Assembly (NCBI GenBank): GCA_017517305.1
Contig: JAFWZV010000010.1
Location: 124,001-188,000, forward strand
Length of the DNA: 64,000 nucleotides
Direction of reading: 5' to 3'
From: Lachnospiraceae bacterium
GTDB taxonomy: Bacteria; Bacillota; Clostridia; Lachnospirales; Lachnospiraceae
Position numbers and translations under genes: made by a program. The stretch's first letter is position 1; every line of letters starts with the position of its first letter. Shown here one piece after another: positions 43,420-50,985 of this stretch. The notes under the pieces are model-generated. The model was not told where the DNA came from and did not search any database. It was given only the letters and a program-made list of their open reading frames with translations.

Positions 43420-45054
43420 ATGCCAATTACACAATATTTGGAGAGAAATGCTAGAGATTACGCTGATGAGGTGTGTCTTGTAGAGATTAATCCTGAGATT
43501 CAGGAAAAGAAGAGAGTTACATGGAGAGATTACGAGCTTATCGAGTCAAATCCATACTGTGACTATAGAAGAGAGATTACTTGGGCTGTATTCGATGAGA
43601 AGGCTAATCGTTTTGCAAATCTTCTTATTTCCAGAGGAATTAAGAAGGGTGATAAGGTTGGTATACTTCTTATGAACTGTCTTGAATGGTTGCCAATATA
43701 TTTTGGTATACTTAAGACAGGTGCATTAGCAGTTCCACTTAACTTTAGATATGATTCAGAGGAGATTAAGTATTGTCTTAAGCTTGCTGATGTGGATGTT
43801 CTTGTATTTGGACCTGAGTTTATCGGTCGTATCGAGGAGATTGCTGACGAGATAGAGAAGAACAGACTTTTATTCTACGTAGGTGGAAATTGTCCTACAT
43901 TTGCGGAGGATTATGACAAGCTTACTGCCAACTGTTCAAGTAGAAAGCCAGATATAGAGATAACTGATGAGGATGATGCAGCAATTTATTTTTCATCAGG
44001 AACTACAGGATTTCCTAAGGCCATTCTTCATGACCACACATCACTTATGCACTCAGCGGCCTGTGAGCAGAATCATCACAAGCAGGGTAGAGATGATGTA
44101 TTCCTTTGCATACCACCACTTTATCATACAGGTGCTAAGATGCATTGGTTTGGTAGTCTTTTTGCAGGAAGTAAAGCAGTACTTCTTAAAGGAGTTACAC
44201 CTAAGAGCGTTTTTGAAACAGTTTCAAATGAAGGCTGTACTATAGTTTGGCTTCTTGTACCTTGGGCACAGGATATCCTTCTTGCTATTGAACGTGGAGA
44301 AATCAAGGTTGAGGATTATAAGCTAGACCAGTGGAGACTTATGCACATTGGTGCTCAGCCAGTTCCTCAGAGTTTAATTAAGAAGTGGAAGGAAATCTTC
44401 CCTAACCATGATTATGATACAAATTATGGACTTTCAGAGTCTATCGGACCAGGCTGTGTACACCTTGGTACTGAGAATATACATAAGGTTGGAGCTATCG
44501 GAATTCCAGGCTATGGCTGGGAGGTTAAGATAGTAGATGAGAATGGTAATGAGGTAGCACAGGGTGAAGTAGGTGAGCTTGCAGTTAAGGGTCCTGGAGT
44601 TATGAAGTGCTATTATAAGGACAGAAAGGCTACAAATGAAGTCTTAAAGGGTGAGTGGCTTCACACAGGAGATATGGCTATGCTGGATGAGGATGGATTT
44701 ATCTTCCTTGTAGACCGTAAGAAGGACGTTATCATATCAGGTGGTGAGAATATTTACCCTGTACAGATTGAGAATTTCTTGAGCAAACACAGTGCAATTA
44801 AGGATGTGGCTGTTATTGGTATTGCAGATGCACGTCTTGGAGAAATTTCGGCAGCTATTATAGAGCTTAAGCCTGGTAAGATTGTTACAGAAGACGAGAT
44901 AATGACCTTCTGTAAGGAACTTCCTAGATACAAGAGACCACGTAAGATTATATTTGCTGATATCCCACGTAATCCTACTGGTAAGATTGAGAAGCCAAAG
45001 CTTCGTCAGATTTATAATAGTGAATCATTAGTTGCGGCACAGAACAAATCATAG
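43420..45054 (+). CDS. AMP-forming acyl-CoA synthetase (class I adenylate-forming enzyme)
   Basis: A 544-residue ligase that activates a carboxylic acid as its adenylate and transfers it to CoA. Motifs are AIYFSSGTTGFPKAI (P-loop), YGLSESIG (adenine contact), HTGDMAMLDEDGFIFLVDRKKDVIISGGENIYP (hinge region) and the catalytic Lys in NPTGKIEKPKL. Unlike most family members it has an N-terminal insertion (LVEINPEIQEKKRVTWRDYELIESNPYCDYRREITW). The genomic link with iorAB suggests that the substrate is an aryl-acetate or similar acid, but neither direction nor substrate is proved. The spacing and the lack of a terminator upstream support an operon. Confidence 0.93.
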   Translation: MPITQYLERNARDYADEVCLVEINPEIQEKKRVTWRDYELIESNPYCDYRREITWAVFDEKANRFANLLISRGIKKGDKVGILLMNCLEWLPIYFGILKTGALAVPLNFRYDSEEIKYCLKLADVDVLVFGPEFIGRIEEIADEIEKNRLLFYVGGNCPTFAEDYDKLTANCSSRKPDIEITDEDDAAIYFSSGTTGFPKAILHDHTSLMHSAACEQNHHKQGRDDVFLCIPPLYHTGAKMHWFGSLFAGSKAVLLKGVTPKSVFETVSNEGCTIVWLLVPWAQDILLAIERGEIKVEDYKLDQWRLMHIGAQPVPQSLIKKWKEIFPNHDYDTNYGLSESIGPGCVHLGTENIHKVGAIGIPGYGWEVKIVDENGNEVAQGEVGELAVKGPGVMKCYYKDRKATNEVLKGEWLHTGDMAMLDEDGFIFLVDRKKDVIISGGENIYPVQIENFLSKHSAIKDVAVIGIADARLGEISAAIIELKPGKIVTEDEIMTFCKELPRYKRPRKIIFADIPRNPTGKIEKPKLRQIYNSESLVAAQNKS

Positions 45055-45155
45055 TTTATGTTTATTGCCAAAACTTGACACTAAAATAATTGAATAGATT
45101 ATTCCACAAATGTTAATCCTTTACAGTATGAAAATACATGTGGAGGAATAGAAAA

Positions 45156-45935
45156 ATGGCACCTAATAAGGTTGTGATTTGTGGAGTAAACACATCAAAG
45201 CTTCCTTTACTTACAGAAAAAGAAAAGGAAGCTTTGTTTGCACGTATGGATGAGGGAGATGAAAGTGCCAGAGAAGAATTTATTAAAGGTAATCTGAGGT
45301 TAGTGCTAAGTGTGATTCAGCGCTTTACAGGAGCAAGTGACGAAAGCGCTGATGATTTATTTCAGGTGGGATGTATAGGACTAATAAAAGCACTGGATAA
45401 TTTTGATAGAACCATGAACGTTAAGTTTTCAACCTATGCTGTCCCTATGATTATAGGAGAATGTAGGCGTTATATGAGGGATAATAACTCCATACGAGTA
45501 TCAAGATCTTTAAGGGATATTGCATATAAAGCAATTTATGCAAAGGAAATGTTAACAAGGAAGAATGACAAAGAACCATCCATAGAAGAGATTGCAAAGG
45601 AAATAGATGTACCAAAGGAAGATATTATCAATGCATTAGATGCTATTGCAACTCCTATGTCATTATATGAACCGGTTTATCAGGAAGGTCAAGATACCCT
45701 TTACCTAATTGATCAGGTTAGTGATAAGACCAACAAGGAGGAAAACTGGGTCGAAAATCTTTCCTTAAGGGATGCTATGAGCAGATTAGATAAGAGGGAG
45801 TATAACATTATTAAGCTTAGATTTTTTGAGGGGAAGACACAAACAGAAGTGGCTGAGGAAATATCTATATCTCAGGCTCAGGTAAGTAGATTGGAAAAAA
45901 ATGCACTGAAAACAATGAAAAATTATTTAAAATAG
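45156..45935 (+). CDS. sigG: Sporulation sigma factor SigG
   Basis: An RNA polymerase sigma factor of the sigma-70 family, 259 residues, matching forespore-specific sigma-G closely in memory: the N-terminal NKVVICGVNTSKLPLLT motif is the SigG hallmark that binds anti-sigma CsfB/SpoIIAB. Region 2 (DLFQVGCIGLIKALDNFDRTMNVKFSTYAVPMIIGECRRYMRD), region 3 and region 4 (LRFFEGKTQTEVAEEISISQAQVSRLEKNALKTM) are present. It starts at ATG 45156 with GGAGG nine bases upstream. sigE and spoIIGA, which normally lie just before it in Bacillus and many Clostridia, are not here. It supports an endospore-forming host. Confidence 0.95.
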   Translation: MAPNKVVICGVNTSKLPLLTEKEKEALFARMDEGDESAREEFIKGNLRLVLSVIQRFTGASDESADDLFQVGCIGLIKALDNFDRTMNVKFSTYAVPMIIGECRRYMRDNNSIRVSRSLRDIAYKAIYAKEMLTRKNDKEPSIEEIAKEIDVPKEDIINALDAIATPMSLYEPVYQEGQDTLYLIDQVSDKTNKEENWVENLSLRDAMSRLDKREYNIIKLRFFEGKTQTEVAEEISISQAQVSRLEKNALKTMKNYLK

Positions 45936-46006
45936 GGTTTGTATTTTTACATTTACTGTGTTATAACTACTATGGTAGAGAAATACATTAAGGAGAATTA
46001 TTTGCT

Positions 46007-46582
46007 ATGAATAAGAAAGCAATTTTTATAACACTATACTTGGCAGTGGCTTGCTTTGTAGCTATAGGAACATACTGTCTTATTGATACACAGGTTCAAA
46101 AAAGACAGGTAGAGACAACACAGGCTACAACAGAAGCTTATGTTTCTGATGATTCAGATCAGGTTGGATTGATAGATTCTATAGACAATCATGTGGCAAG
46201 TCAGAAGGAAGATGAGACTACAGAGTATATGGCAGATCAGATATCACCAGATTTTGAATGCTATGATAAGGATGATCCTGATAATCCGGAAGCAGTAGTT
46301 TGGTATACACCAACAACTAAGGCTACAACTGAGGAGCCTAAGAATGATAAGACTACAGCTACAACAACACAGGCTCCAGGTAATACAACAGCTCCAGCTG
46401 ACACAACAGCCCCAGCTGACACAACAGCTCCAGCTGACACAACGGCTCCAGCTGATACAACAGCCCCAGCTGACACAACAGCACCGGCTGATACAACAGC
46501 TCCAGCACCAACACCAGAGCCTACACCAACTCCAGAACCAACACCAACTCCAGAACCAACACCGGAGGTTCCTGCGGCATAA
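46007..46582 (+). CDS. Secreted or membrane-anchored Thr/Pro-rich protein
   Basis: A 191-residue protein: N-terminal hydrophobic helix (5-27, possible uncleaved anchor), a spacer, then about 70 residues of TAPADT repeats and a closing EPTPTPEP stretch. There is no folded domain, sortase signal or family. It could be a cell-surface rod or stalk. An AAGGAG site lies eleven bases before the ATG. It is 70 bp downstream of sigG with no terminator between, so forespore expression is possible, though a connection is not shown. Confidence 0.8.
   Translation: MNKKAIFITLYLAVACFVAIGTYCLIDTQVQKRQVETTQATTEAYVSDDSDQVGLIDSIDNHVASQKEDETTEYMADQISPDFECYDKDDPDNPEAVVWYTPTTKATTEEPKNDKTTATTTQAPGNTTAPADTTAPADTTAPADTTAPADTTAPADTTAPADTTAPAPTPEPTPTPEPTPTPEPTPEVPAA
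46382..46568 (+). repeat. 18-bp and 12-bp tandem repeats (TTAPAD and TPEP)
   Basis: About seven near-identical copies of ACAACAGCTCCAGCTGAC are followed by copies of CCAACTCCAGAA-type units, encoding the Thr/Ala/Pro and Thr/Pro/Glu linkers of the preceding gene. Confidence 0.9.
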
Positions 46583-46612
46583 ATCATTAACAGTTAAATA
46601 TTTATATATAGT

Positions 46613-46657
46613 AAAAAGCATATGCACAAGGTTATACCTAGTAGCATATGCTTTTTA
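46613..46657. terminator. Bidirectional terminator
   Basis: Stem AAAAAGCATATGC / GCATATGCTTTTT with A and T runs on both sides, between the Thr/Pro-rich gene and the minus-strand genes. Confidence 0.85.
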
Positions 46658-46680
46658 TTATGTGTATTAAAGCTTATATT

Positions 46681-46929
46681 TTACTTTGGGAATCCTTCAG
46701 CTTCATCCTCTGCTGGAAGATTGTCAAAGAGGATTTCACCAATATTAAGATCAACAGTGTCTAGGTCTTTGAGTATTTGAATCTCAGAGTTCTTAGGATT
46801 AATCTCTTCGTTAAGCTGTTCAACTATTTCCTTAGATAGACCTGACATAAGAACAACCTCATCAATATCGATATGTCCCTTAAGCATTTTTTTTGCTAAT
46901 TCATATTGTCCCTTTGTTGTATTATTCAT
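46681..46929 (-). CDS. Small acidic protein, function unknown
   Basis: About 82 residues, acidic, with a central helix-turn-helix-like stretch (YELAKKMLKGHIDIDEVVLMSGLSKEIVEQLNEE) that resembles the C-terminal part of Rpn/PD-(D/E)XK transposase-like proteins. Whether it is a remnant of such a protein or an independent gene cannot be said. I start at ATG 46929, with AGGTGA six bases upstream; another ATG two codons earlier overlaps the site. It lies about 30 bp downstream of argH, on the same strand. Confidence 0.65.
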   Translation of the reverse strand: MNNTTKGQYELAKKMLKGHIDIDEVVLMSGLSKEIVEQLNEEINPKNSEIQILKDLDTVDLNIGEILFDNLPAEDEAEGFPK

Positions 46930-46960
46930 AATCATTCACCTTTGCTTTGTAATATATTAT

Positions 46961-48343
46961 CTACTTTAATGAGGCAAGGTACGCTTCGTTGATTGCAATT
47001 ACCTTAGCCATTGCTTCTTGTCCAGGAGCACCAATTGTGTTACGCTTGCTTACACATTCCTCTAAGCTAATAGCTTCATATATATCCTCTTCAAATACAG
47101 GGCTTATAGCCTTATATTCATCAAGAGACATATCAAGAAGTGATATGTTCTTATCTAAGCAGTAGAGTACTAATTGTCCAACTATACCATGGGCATCTCT
47201 GAATGGAACACCATGATTTACAAGATAGTCTGCTGCATCTGTAGCATTTGTAAAGCCATTCATTGCACTCTTTTCCATAATAGAGTTGTTAAGCTTCATA
47301 GTAGAAATCATACCTGTAAAAAGAGCAAGACATCCTTTTACTGTGTCAATTGCGTCAAAGGTAAGCTCCTTGTCCTCCTGCATATCCTTGTTATATGCAA
47401 GTGGAATACCCTTCATAGTAGTAAGGATAGAGGTAAGTGCAGCATACACACGACCTGTCTTTCCACGAACAAGCTCTGCAATATCAGGATTCTTCTTTTG
47501 TGGCATTATGGAACTACCAGTACTATAAGCATCATCAAGCTCTACAAACTGATATTCATTAGAATTCCATATAATGATTTCCTCTGAAAATCTTGATAAG
47601 TGCATCATAATTGTAGAGAATGCTGAAAGCATTTCAATAACATAATCTCTATCTGATACAGAATCCATACTGTTTAAGGTAGGTCCTGCAAAATCAAGAA
47701 GAGAAGCAGTAAGCTCTCTGTCTAGAGGATATGTAGTTCCTGCCAAAGCACCTGAGCCTAGTGGACAGAAGTTCATTCTATTATATATATCTGTAAGTCT
47801 ACTGTAATCACGCTTAAACATTTCCATATATGCACCAACATGATGGGCAAATGTAACAGGCTGTGCCTTCTGAAGATGTGTAAAGCCAGGCATATAAGTA
47901 TCAGTGTTGTCCTTCATAAGCTGATGAAGAACCTTCATGAGATTTGCAACCAGAGATTTAACTTCAAGGATTTCGTCTCTAGTATAAAGCTTCATATCAA
48001 GGGCAACTTGGTCATTTCTTGAGCGTCCAGTGTGTAGCTTCTTGCCTACATCGCCAATTCTATCTATAAGGTTTGCCTCCACAAAGCTATGGATGTCCTC
48101 GTATGTATCAGTAATCTCAAGATTACCATTTTCAACATCGTTTAAAATACCGTTTAAGCCATCTATAATCTGCTCTCTTTCTGCATCAGTTAGAATACCT
48201 GAAGCAGCAAGCATAGTTACATGTGCAATACTACCTCTAATATCCTGTCTGTAGAACTTCTGATCAAAGGAGATAGAAGCGTTAAAGTTATATACTAATT
48301 TGTCAGTTTCTTTGGTGAAGCGTCCACCCCAAAGCTGTGCCAT
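46961..48343 (-). CDS. argH: Argininosuccinate lyase
   Basis: The last enzyme of arginine synthesis: argininosuccinate to arginine and fumarate. Its 460 residues fit the family. Fumarase/ASL superfamily signatures are visible: HTGRSRND (104-111), [18 protein letters not shown] (151-168, catalytic His) and [11 protein letters not shown] (276-286, catalytic Ser). The start is ATG 48343 with GAGGT upstream. argG is not adjacent; in many Clostridia argGH are clustered, so the gene appears to be separated here. Confidence 0.97.
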   Translation of the reverse strand: MAQLWGGRFTKETDKLVYNFNASISFDQKFYRQDIRGSIAHVTMLAASGILTDAEREQIIDGLNGILNDVENGNLEITDTYEDIHSFVEANLIDRIGDVGKKLHTGRSRNDQVALDMKLYTRDEILEVKSLVANLMKVLHQLMKDNTDTYMPGFTHLQKAQPVTFAHHVGAYMEMFKRDYSRLTDIYNRMNFCPLGSGALAGTTYPLDRELTASLLDFAGPTLNSMDSVSDRDYVIEMLSAFSTIMMHLSRFSEEIIIWNSNEYQFVELDDAYSTGSSIMPQKKNPDIAELVRGKTGRVYAALTSILTTMKGIPLAYNKDMQEDKELTFDAIDTVKGCLALFTGMISTMKLNNSIMEKSAMNGFTNATDAADYLVNHGVPFRDAHGIVGQLVLYCLDKNISLLDMSLDEYKAISPVFEEDIYEAISLEECVSKRNTIGAPGQEAMAKVIAINEAYLASLK

Positions 48344-48511
48344 ATTATGTACCTCACATTCATTTTTTATATATTAATTTTCTAAAATGTTATTTTACAA
48401 CATATTTCATATTGCTTCAAGGGAAAATGTATGATTTTAAAGTTGACATATCAAGGATTGTGGGGATAAAATTTGTATTAGAGAAATAGTATTTGACTTA
48501 AGGAGGAATGA

Positions 48512-48943
48512 ATGGTTCCAAATATATTAGAGGCAAAGAATAAGCTATTGCAGGGTGGTTATACCTGTGTAGCATTAAATGATGATGGAATATATACAAG
48601 TATGGATAGAGGAGTAAAGCCCTTACTTGATTGGATAAGTAATAAGTGTGATCTGACAGATGCTTATGTGGCAGATAAGGTAGTTGGCAAGGCGGCAGCA
48701 TTTTTATACGTGTTACTTAAGGTTAAAGTGGTATATGCAGTTGTTATAAGTGAACCTGCGTTAATAACCCTAGAAAAGCATAATATAAAGGTTTCATATG
48801 GACAGCTTGTGTCGGCTATTAGAAACCGCGATAACACAGGCTTTTGTCCTATGGAGTCATCTGTTTGGGATATAGAAGATCCTAACATTGCATATGAGAC
48901 CATAGTAAGAACTAGAAATGAATTAATTCTTAAGAATAATTAA
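48512..48943 (+). CDS. DUF1893 family protein
   Basis: A 143-residue protein of the DUF1893 family (TM1506-like fold, distantly related to cytidine deaminases but with no known activity). Typical features are GGYTCVALNDDGIYTSMDRGVKPLLDWI, VVGKAAAFLYVLLKVKVVYAVVISEPAL, and the Cys-containing FCPMESSV segment that in deaminase-like folds would be a ligand-binding loop. An AGGAGG site precedes the ATG by five bases. It is divergent from argH and stands alone. Confidence 0.88.
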   Translation: MVPNILEAKNKLLQGGYTCVALNDDGIYTSMDRGVKPLLDWISNKCDLTDAYVADKVVGKAAAFLYVLLKVKVVYAVVISEPALITLEKHNIKVSYGQLVSAIRNRDNTGFCPMESSVWDIEDPNIAYETIVRTRNELILKNN

Positions 48944-49047
48944 TAATTATTTCATAAAAATAAGTTGATTATGAAAAAGTATTGTTTTAAAATGTAGTGG
49001 TTGATTATATAGAAAATAGTTTTTTGATATACATTATGGAGGAAATT

Positions 49048-49209
49048 ATGATGAATTTATTCGCTTTGCTTATGGCGGCAACAGGAGATAATAGCAAACC
49101 ACTTTTAGTTGCTATATGTCTTATAGTGTCAGTTATTCTAACCATTGTTTTGTTGGTAACAGGACGTATGGCTAATAGGCAGGATGATGATGTGGATGAG
49201 GAAGAATAA
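49048..49209 (+). CDS. Small single-helix membrane protein
   Basis: A 53-residue peptide with a short N-terminus, the stretch AATGDNSKPLLV leading directly into a hydrophobic helix (about 19-38), then a charged RMANRQDDDVDEEE tail. The TGDNSKPLLV-helix-positive arrangement resembles a sortase sorting signal without an LPXTG, but with an acidic tail, so sorting is unlikely. ATG 49048 follows GGAGG by five bases. The transglutaminase-like gene starts 17 bp downstream, so the two may function together. Confidence 0.6.
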   Translation: MMNLFALLMAATGDNSKPLLVAICLIVSVILTIVLLVTGRMANRQDDDVDEEE

Positions 49210-49226
49210 ATATAAGGGGACCTAAC

Positions 49227-50306
49227 ATGGAGGAGAAAAGACAAAATAAGATTTATTGGTTTGTGCCAATTCTTATATTAGCAGTTATAGTATTTGCCTA
49301 TTTTTATGAGTGGGATTTGGGCGCAAAGATAAATCCTGATATAACAGCAGATAATGTAATAGAGCTGGCTGAAATTGTAAATACACAGATAGATGAGGGA
49401 AGAGATAAGGGGACATTTTATATCTCTGGAATATCAGAGGATGAGCTTACTAAGATAAATGACTATGTATGTAGTGTAAATGGAATGGTTGACAAGTACG
49501 TTATTACTACCAAAAGTGGCAAGAAGCAGAAGATTACCTTCCATTATGAAATTTCTGATAATTACTATGTTATGGAGAAATATCTGAAGGGGACAGAGAT
49601 ACCGGAGGATAGACCACAGGCTTATAAGCTGTACGAAAAAACTGAGGAAATAATGTCTCAGATAATTAAACCTGATATGACTGACTATGAAAAGGAACTT
49701 GCAATTCATGATTATATTGTAGCTAATTGTAGGTATGGTCAGAAGGATGAAACTAAAGAATATGCATTTAGAGCATATGGAGCTTTGGTTCAGGGAGTAG
49801 CAGTTTGTAATGGATATGCAGAGGCTATGTCTTTGTTACTTACCTGTGCAGGTGTGGAAAATGGTATTATGACTGGTTCAGCAGAGGGTGTACTTCATGC
49901 ATGGAACATGGTTAAATTGGATGGTCAGTGGTATCAGGTAGATGCTACCTGGGATGATCCAATACCTGATGCTGGTGAATTTGTATCACATACATATTTT
50001 AATTTAACTGATGATATGATGGATGATACACATACCTGGAATGGTGAGATATTTGAGTCTTGTCAGGGGAAAGACTACAATTATTTTGATTACAATGAGT
50101 TGGTATATGAATACTCTGATATAGAAGCAATATTAACTGAAGCTGCATCAAAGGATGTTACCGGAGAAATTGAATTTGCTGTTACAGATTATGATGAGGC
50201 AGTATATACCTATGATTTTATAAATAATATACCAGGCGTTATGAGCTTATCACATGTTGTTAATGAAATTGGAGATAGGCACATTATAACAATATATCTT
50301 AATTAA
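49227..50306 (+). CDS. Membrane-anchored transglutaminase-like protein
   Basis: A 359-residue protein with an N-terminal membrane helix (9-27) and a large extracytoplasmic part containing a transglutaminase-like core (about 150-250). The Cys194 in GVAVCNGYAEAM, His224 in LHAWNMVKL and Asp239 in YQVDATWDD form the papain-like triad in the usual order. Such bacterial proteins can act as cysteine proteases or cross-linking enzymes at the cell surface; the real activity is unknown. Eleven bp separate it from the DUF5721 gene. Confidence 0.9.
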   Translation: MEEKRQNKIYWFVPILILAVIVFAYFYEWDLGAKINPDITADNVIELAEIVNTQIDEGRDKGTFYISGISEDELTKINDYVCSVNGMVDKYVITTKSGKKQKITFHYEISDNYYVMEKYLKGTEIPEDRPQAYKLYEKTEEIMSQIIKPDMTDYEKELAIHDYIVANCRYGQKDETKEYAFRAYGALVQGVAVCNGYAEAMSLLLTCAGVENGIMTGSAEGVLHAWNMVKLDGQWYQVDATWDDPIPDAGEFVSHTYFNLTDDMMDDTHTWNGEIFESCQGKDYNYFDYNELVYEYSDIEAILTEAASKDVTGEIEFAVTDYDEAVYTYDFINNIPGVMSLSHVVNEIGDRHIITIYLN

Positions 50307-50317
50307 AAGGAACTATT

Positions 50318-50788
50318 ATGAAGAGCTTTGAAGTAGAAGATATAAAAAATTATATGAATCAGCTTTTGGTTAATGAGAGATTTGACAGCTTTTATCTCTA
50401 TGAAGCAAGGGTAAAGGGAGCTTTGGATTACTTTGTTGGCGGTAAGCTAAACATGGAGTACTATGATGAGGATGAAAAGAATGAATTTGATGACTCTGAG
50501 TACATAAGCTGGAGCAAGGTCAAACAGATAATCTACGACTTAATGAAGGGTAAGAAGCTTCCTATAAACTTTAAAATTATTCTTATGTTTAATAGAGACA
50601 ATATTAAAAGGTTGATTGAAATGAATAATCTGCCTGTTAAAGCGGATGATGTTGGGGCATTGTTCTACAATATTCATTTTGAGGCTGGACAGTTGAATGT
50701 AACTACAGGAACTTCTCTTAAAGTATTTACATTAGATAAGAGACTAGAACAGCTGTGGGATGAAACAGTGGAGAAATATTATATTTAA
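50318..50788 (+). CDS. DUF5721 family protein
   Basis: A 156-residue cytoplasmic protein that I match to DUF5721, a family of Lachnospiraceae and relatives without known function. Features: KSFEVEDIKNYMNQLLVNERFDSFYLYEARVKG, FVGGKLNMEYYDEDE, and WSKVKQIIYDLMKGKKLPINFKIILMFNRDN. It follows the transglutaminase gene by 11 bp, probably in one transcript. A hairpin and the CIRCE element follow. Confidence 0.85.
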   Translation: MKSFEVEDIKNYMNQLLVNERFDSFYLYEARVKGALDYFVGGKLNMEYYDEDEKNEFDDSEYISWSKVKQIIYDLMKGKKLPINFKIILMFNRDNIKRLIEMNNLPVKADDVGALFYNIHFEAGQLNVTTGTSLKVFTLDKRLEQLWDETVEKYYI

Positions 50789-50789
50789 G

Positions 50790-50834
50790 ATGAGATGTGC
50801 TTGACTCTCGCAAGCATATCTGCACATCTCATTT
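50790..50834 (+). terminator. Hairpin after the DUF5721 gene
   Basis: Arms ATGAGATGTGC / GCACATCTCAT enclose a 21-base loop with an inner CTTG/CAAG. The T run is poor, so termination may also use the T-rich sequence after CIRCE. Confidence 0.6.
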
Positions 50835-50844
50835 GAATGCTTTG

Positions 50845-50871
50845 TTAGCACTCTCGTCAAGAGAGTGCTAA
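50845..50871 (+). promoter_or_regulatory. CIRCE operator (HrcA-binding)
   Basis: A perfect TTAGCACTC-N9-GAGTGCTAA inverted repeat, the exact consensus of the CIRCE element, the HrcA heat-shock repressor site. It ends 7 bp before the -35 of the htpG promoter and is followed by a T-run. HrcA itself is not in the window. Confidence 0.95.
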
Positions 50872-50878
50872 TTTTTTC

Positions 50879-50907
50879 TTGACAATGGAAAAATAGGGGA
50901 GTAATAT
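50879..50907 (+). promoter_or_regulatory. htpG promoter
   Basis: TTGACA (50879-50884), 17-bp spacer, TAATAT (50902-50907), directly downstream of CIRCE. Confidence 0.8.
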
Positions 50908-50985
50908 AGTTCATGTAGAACAAAATCCTTTGTTCTTATGAGGGGACAAAACTAAAATTATTATATATCTAGGAGGCGATTTTTA

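Noticed and set aside
46244..46670. Open frames opposite and overlapping the TTAPAD repeats
   Set aside because: Same reason: repeat-driven shadows with compositions such as Cys/Trp or Gln/Leu runs.
46681..46929. Transposase or Rpn remnant next to argH
   Set aside because: Only a short helical similarity; no catalytic residues, inverted repeats or target duplication seen, so it is left as a hypothetical gene.
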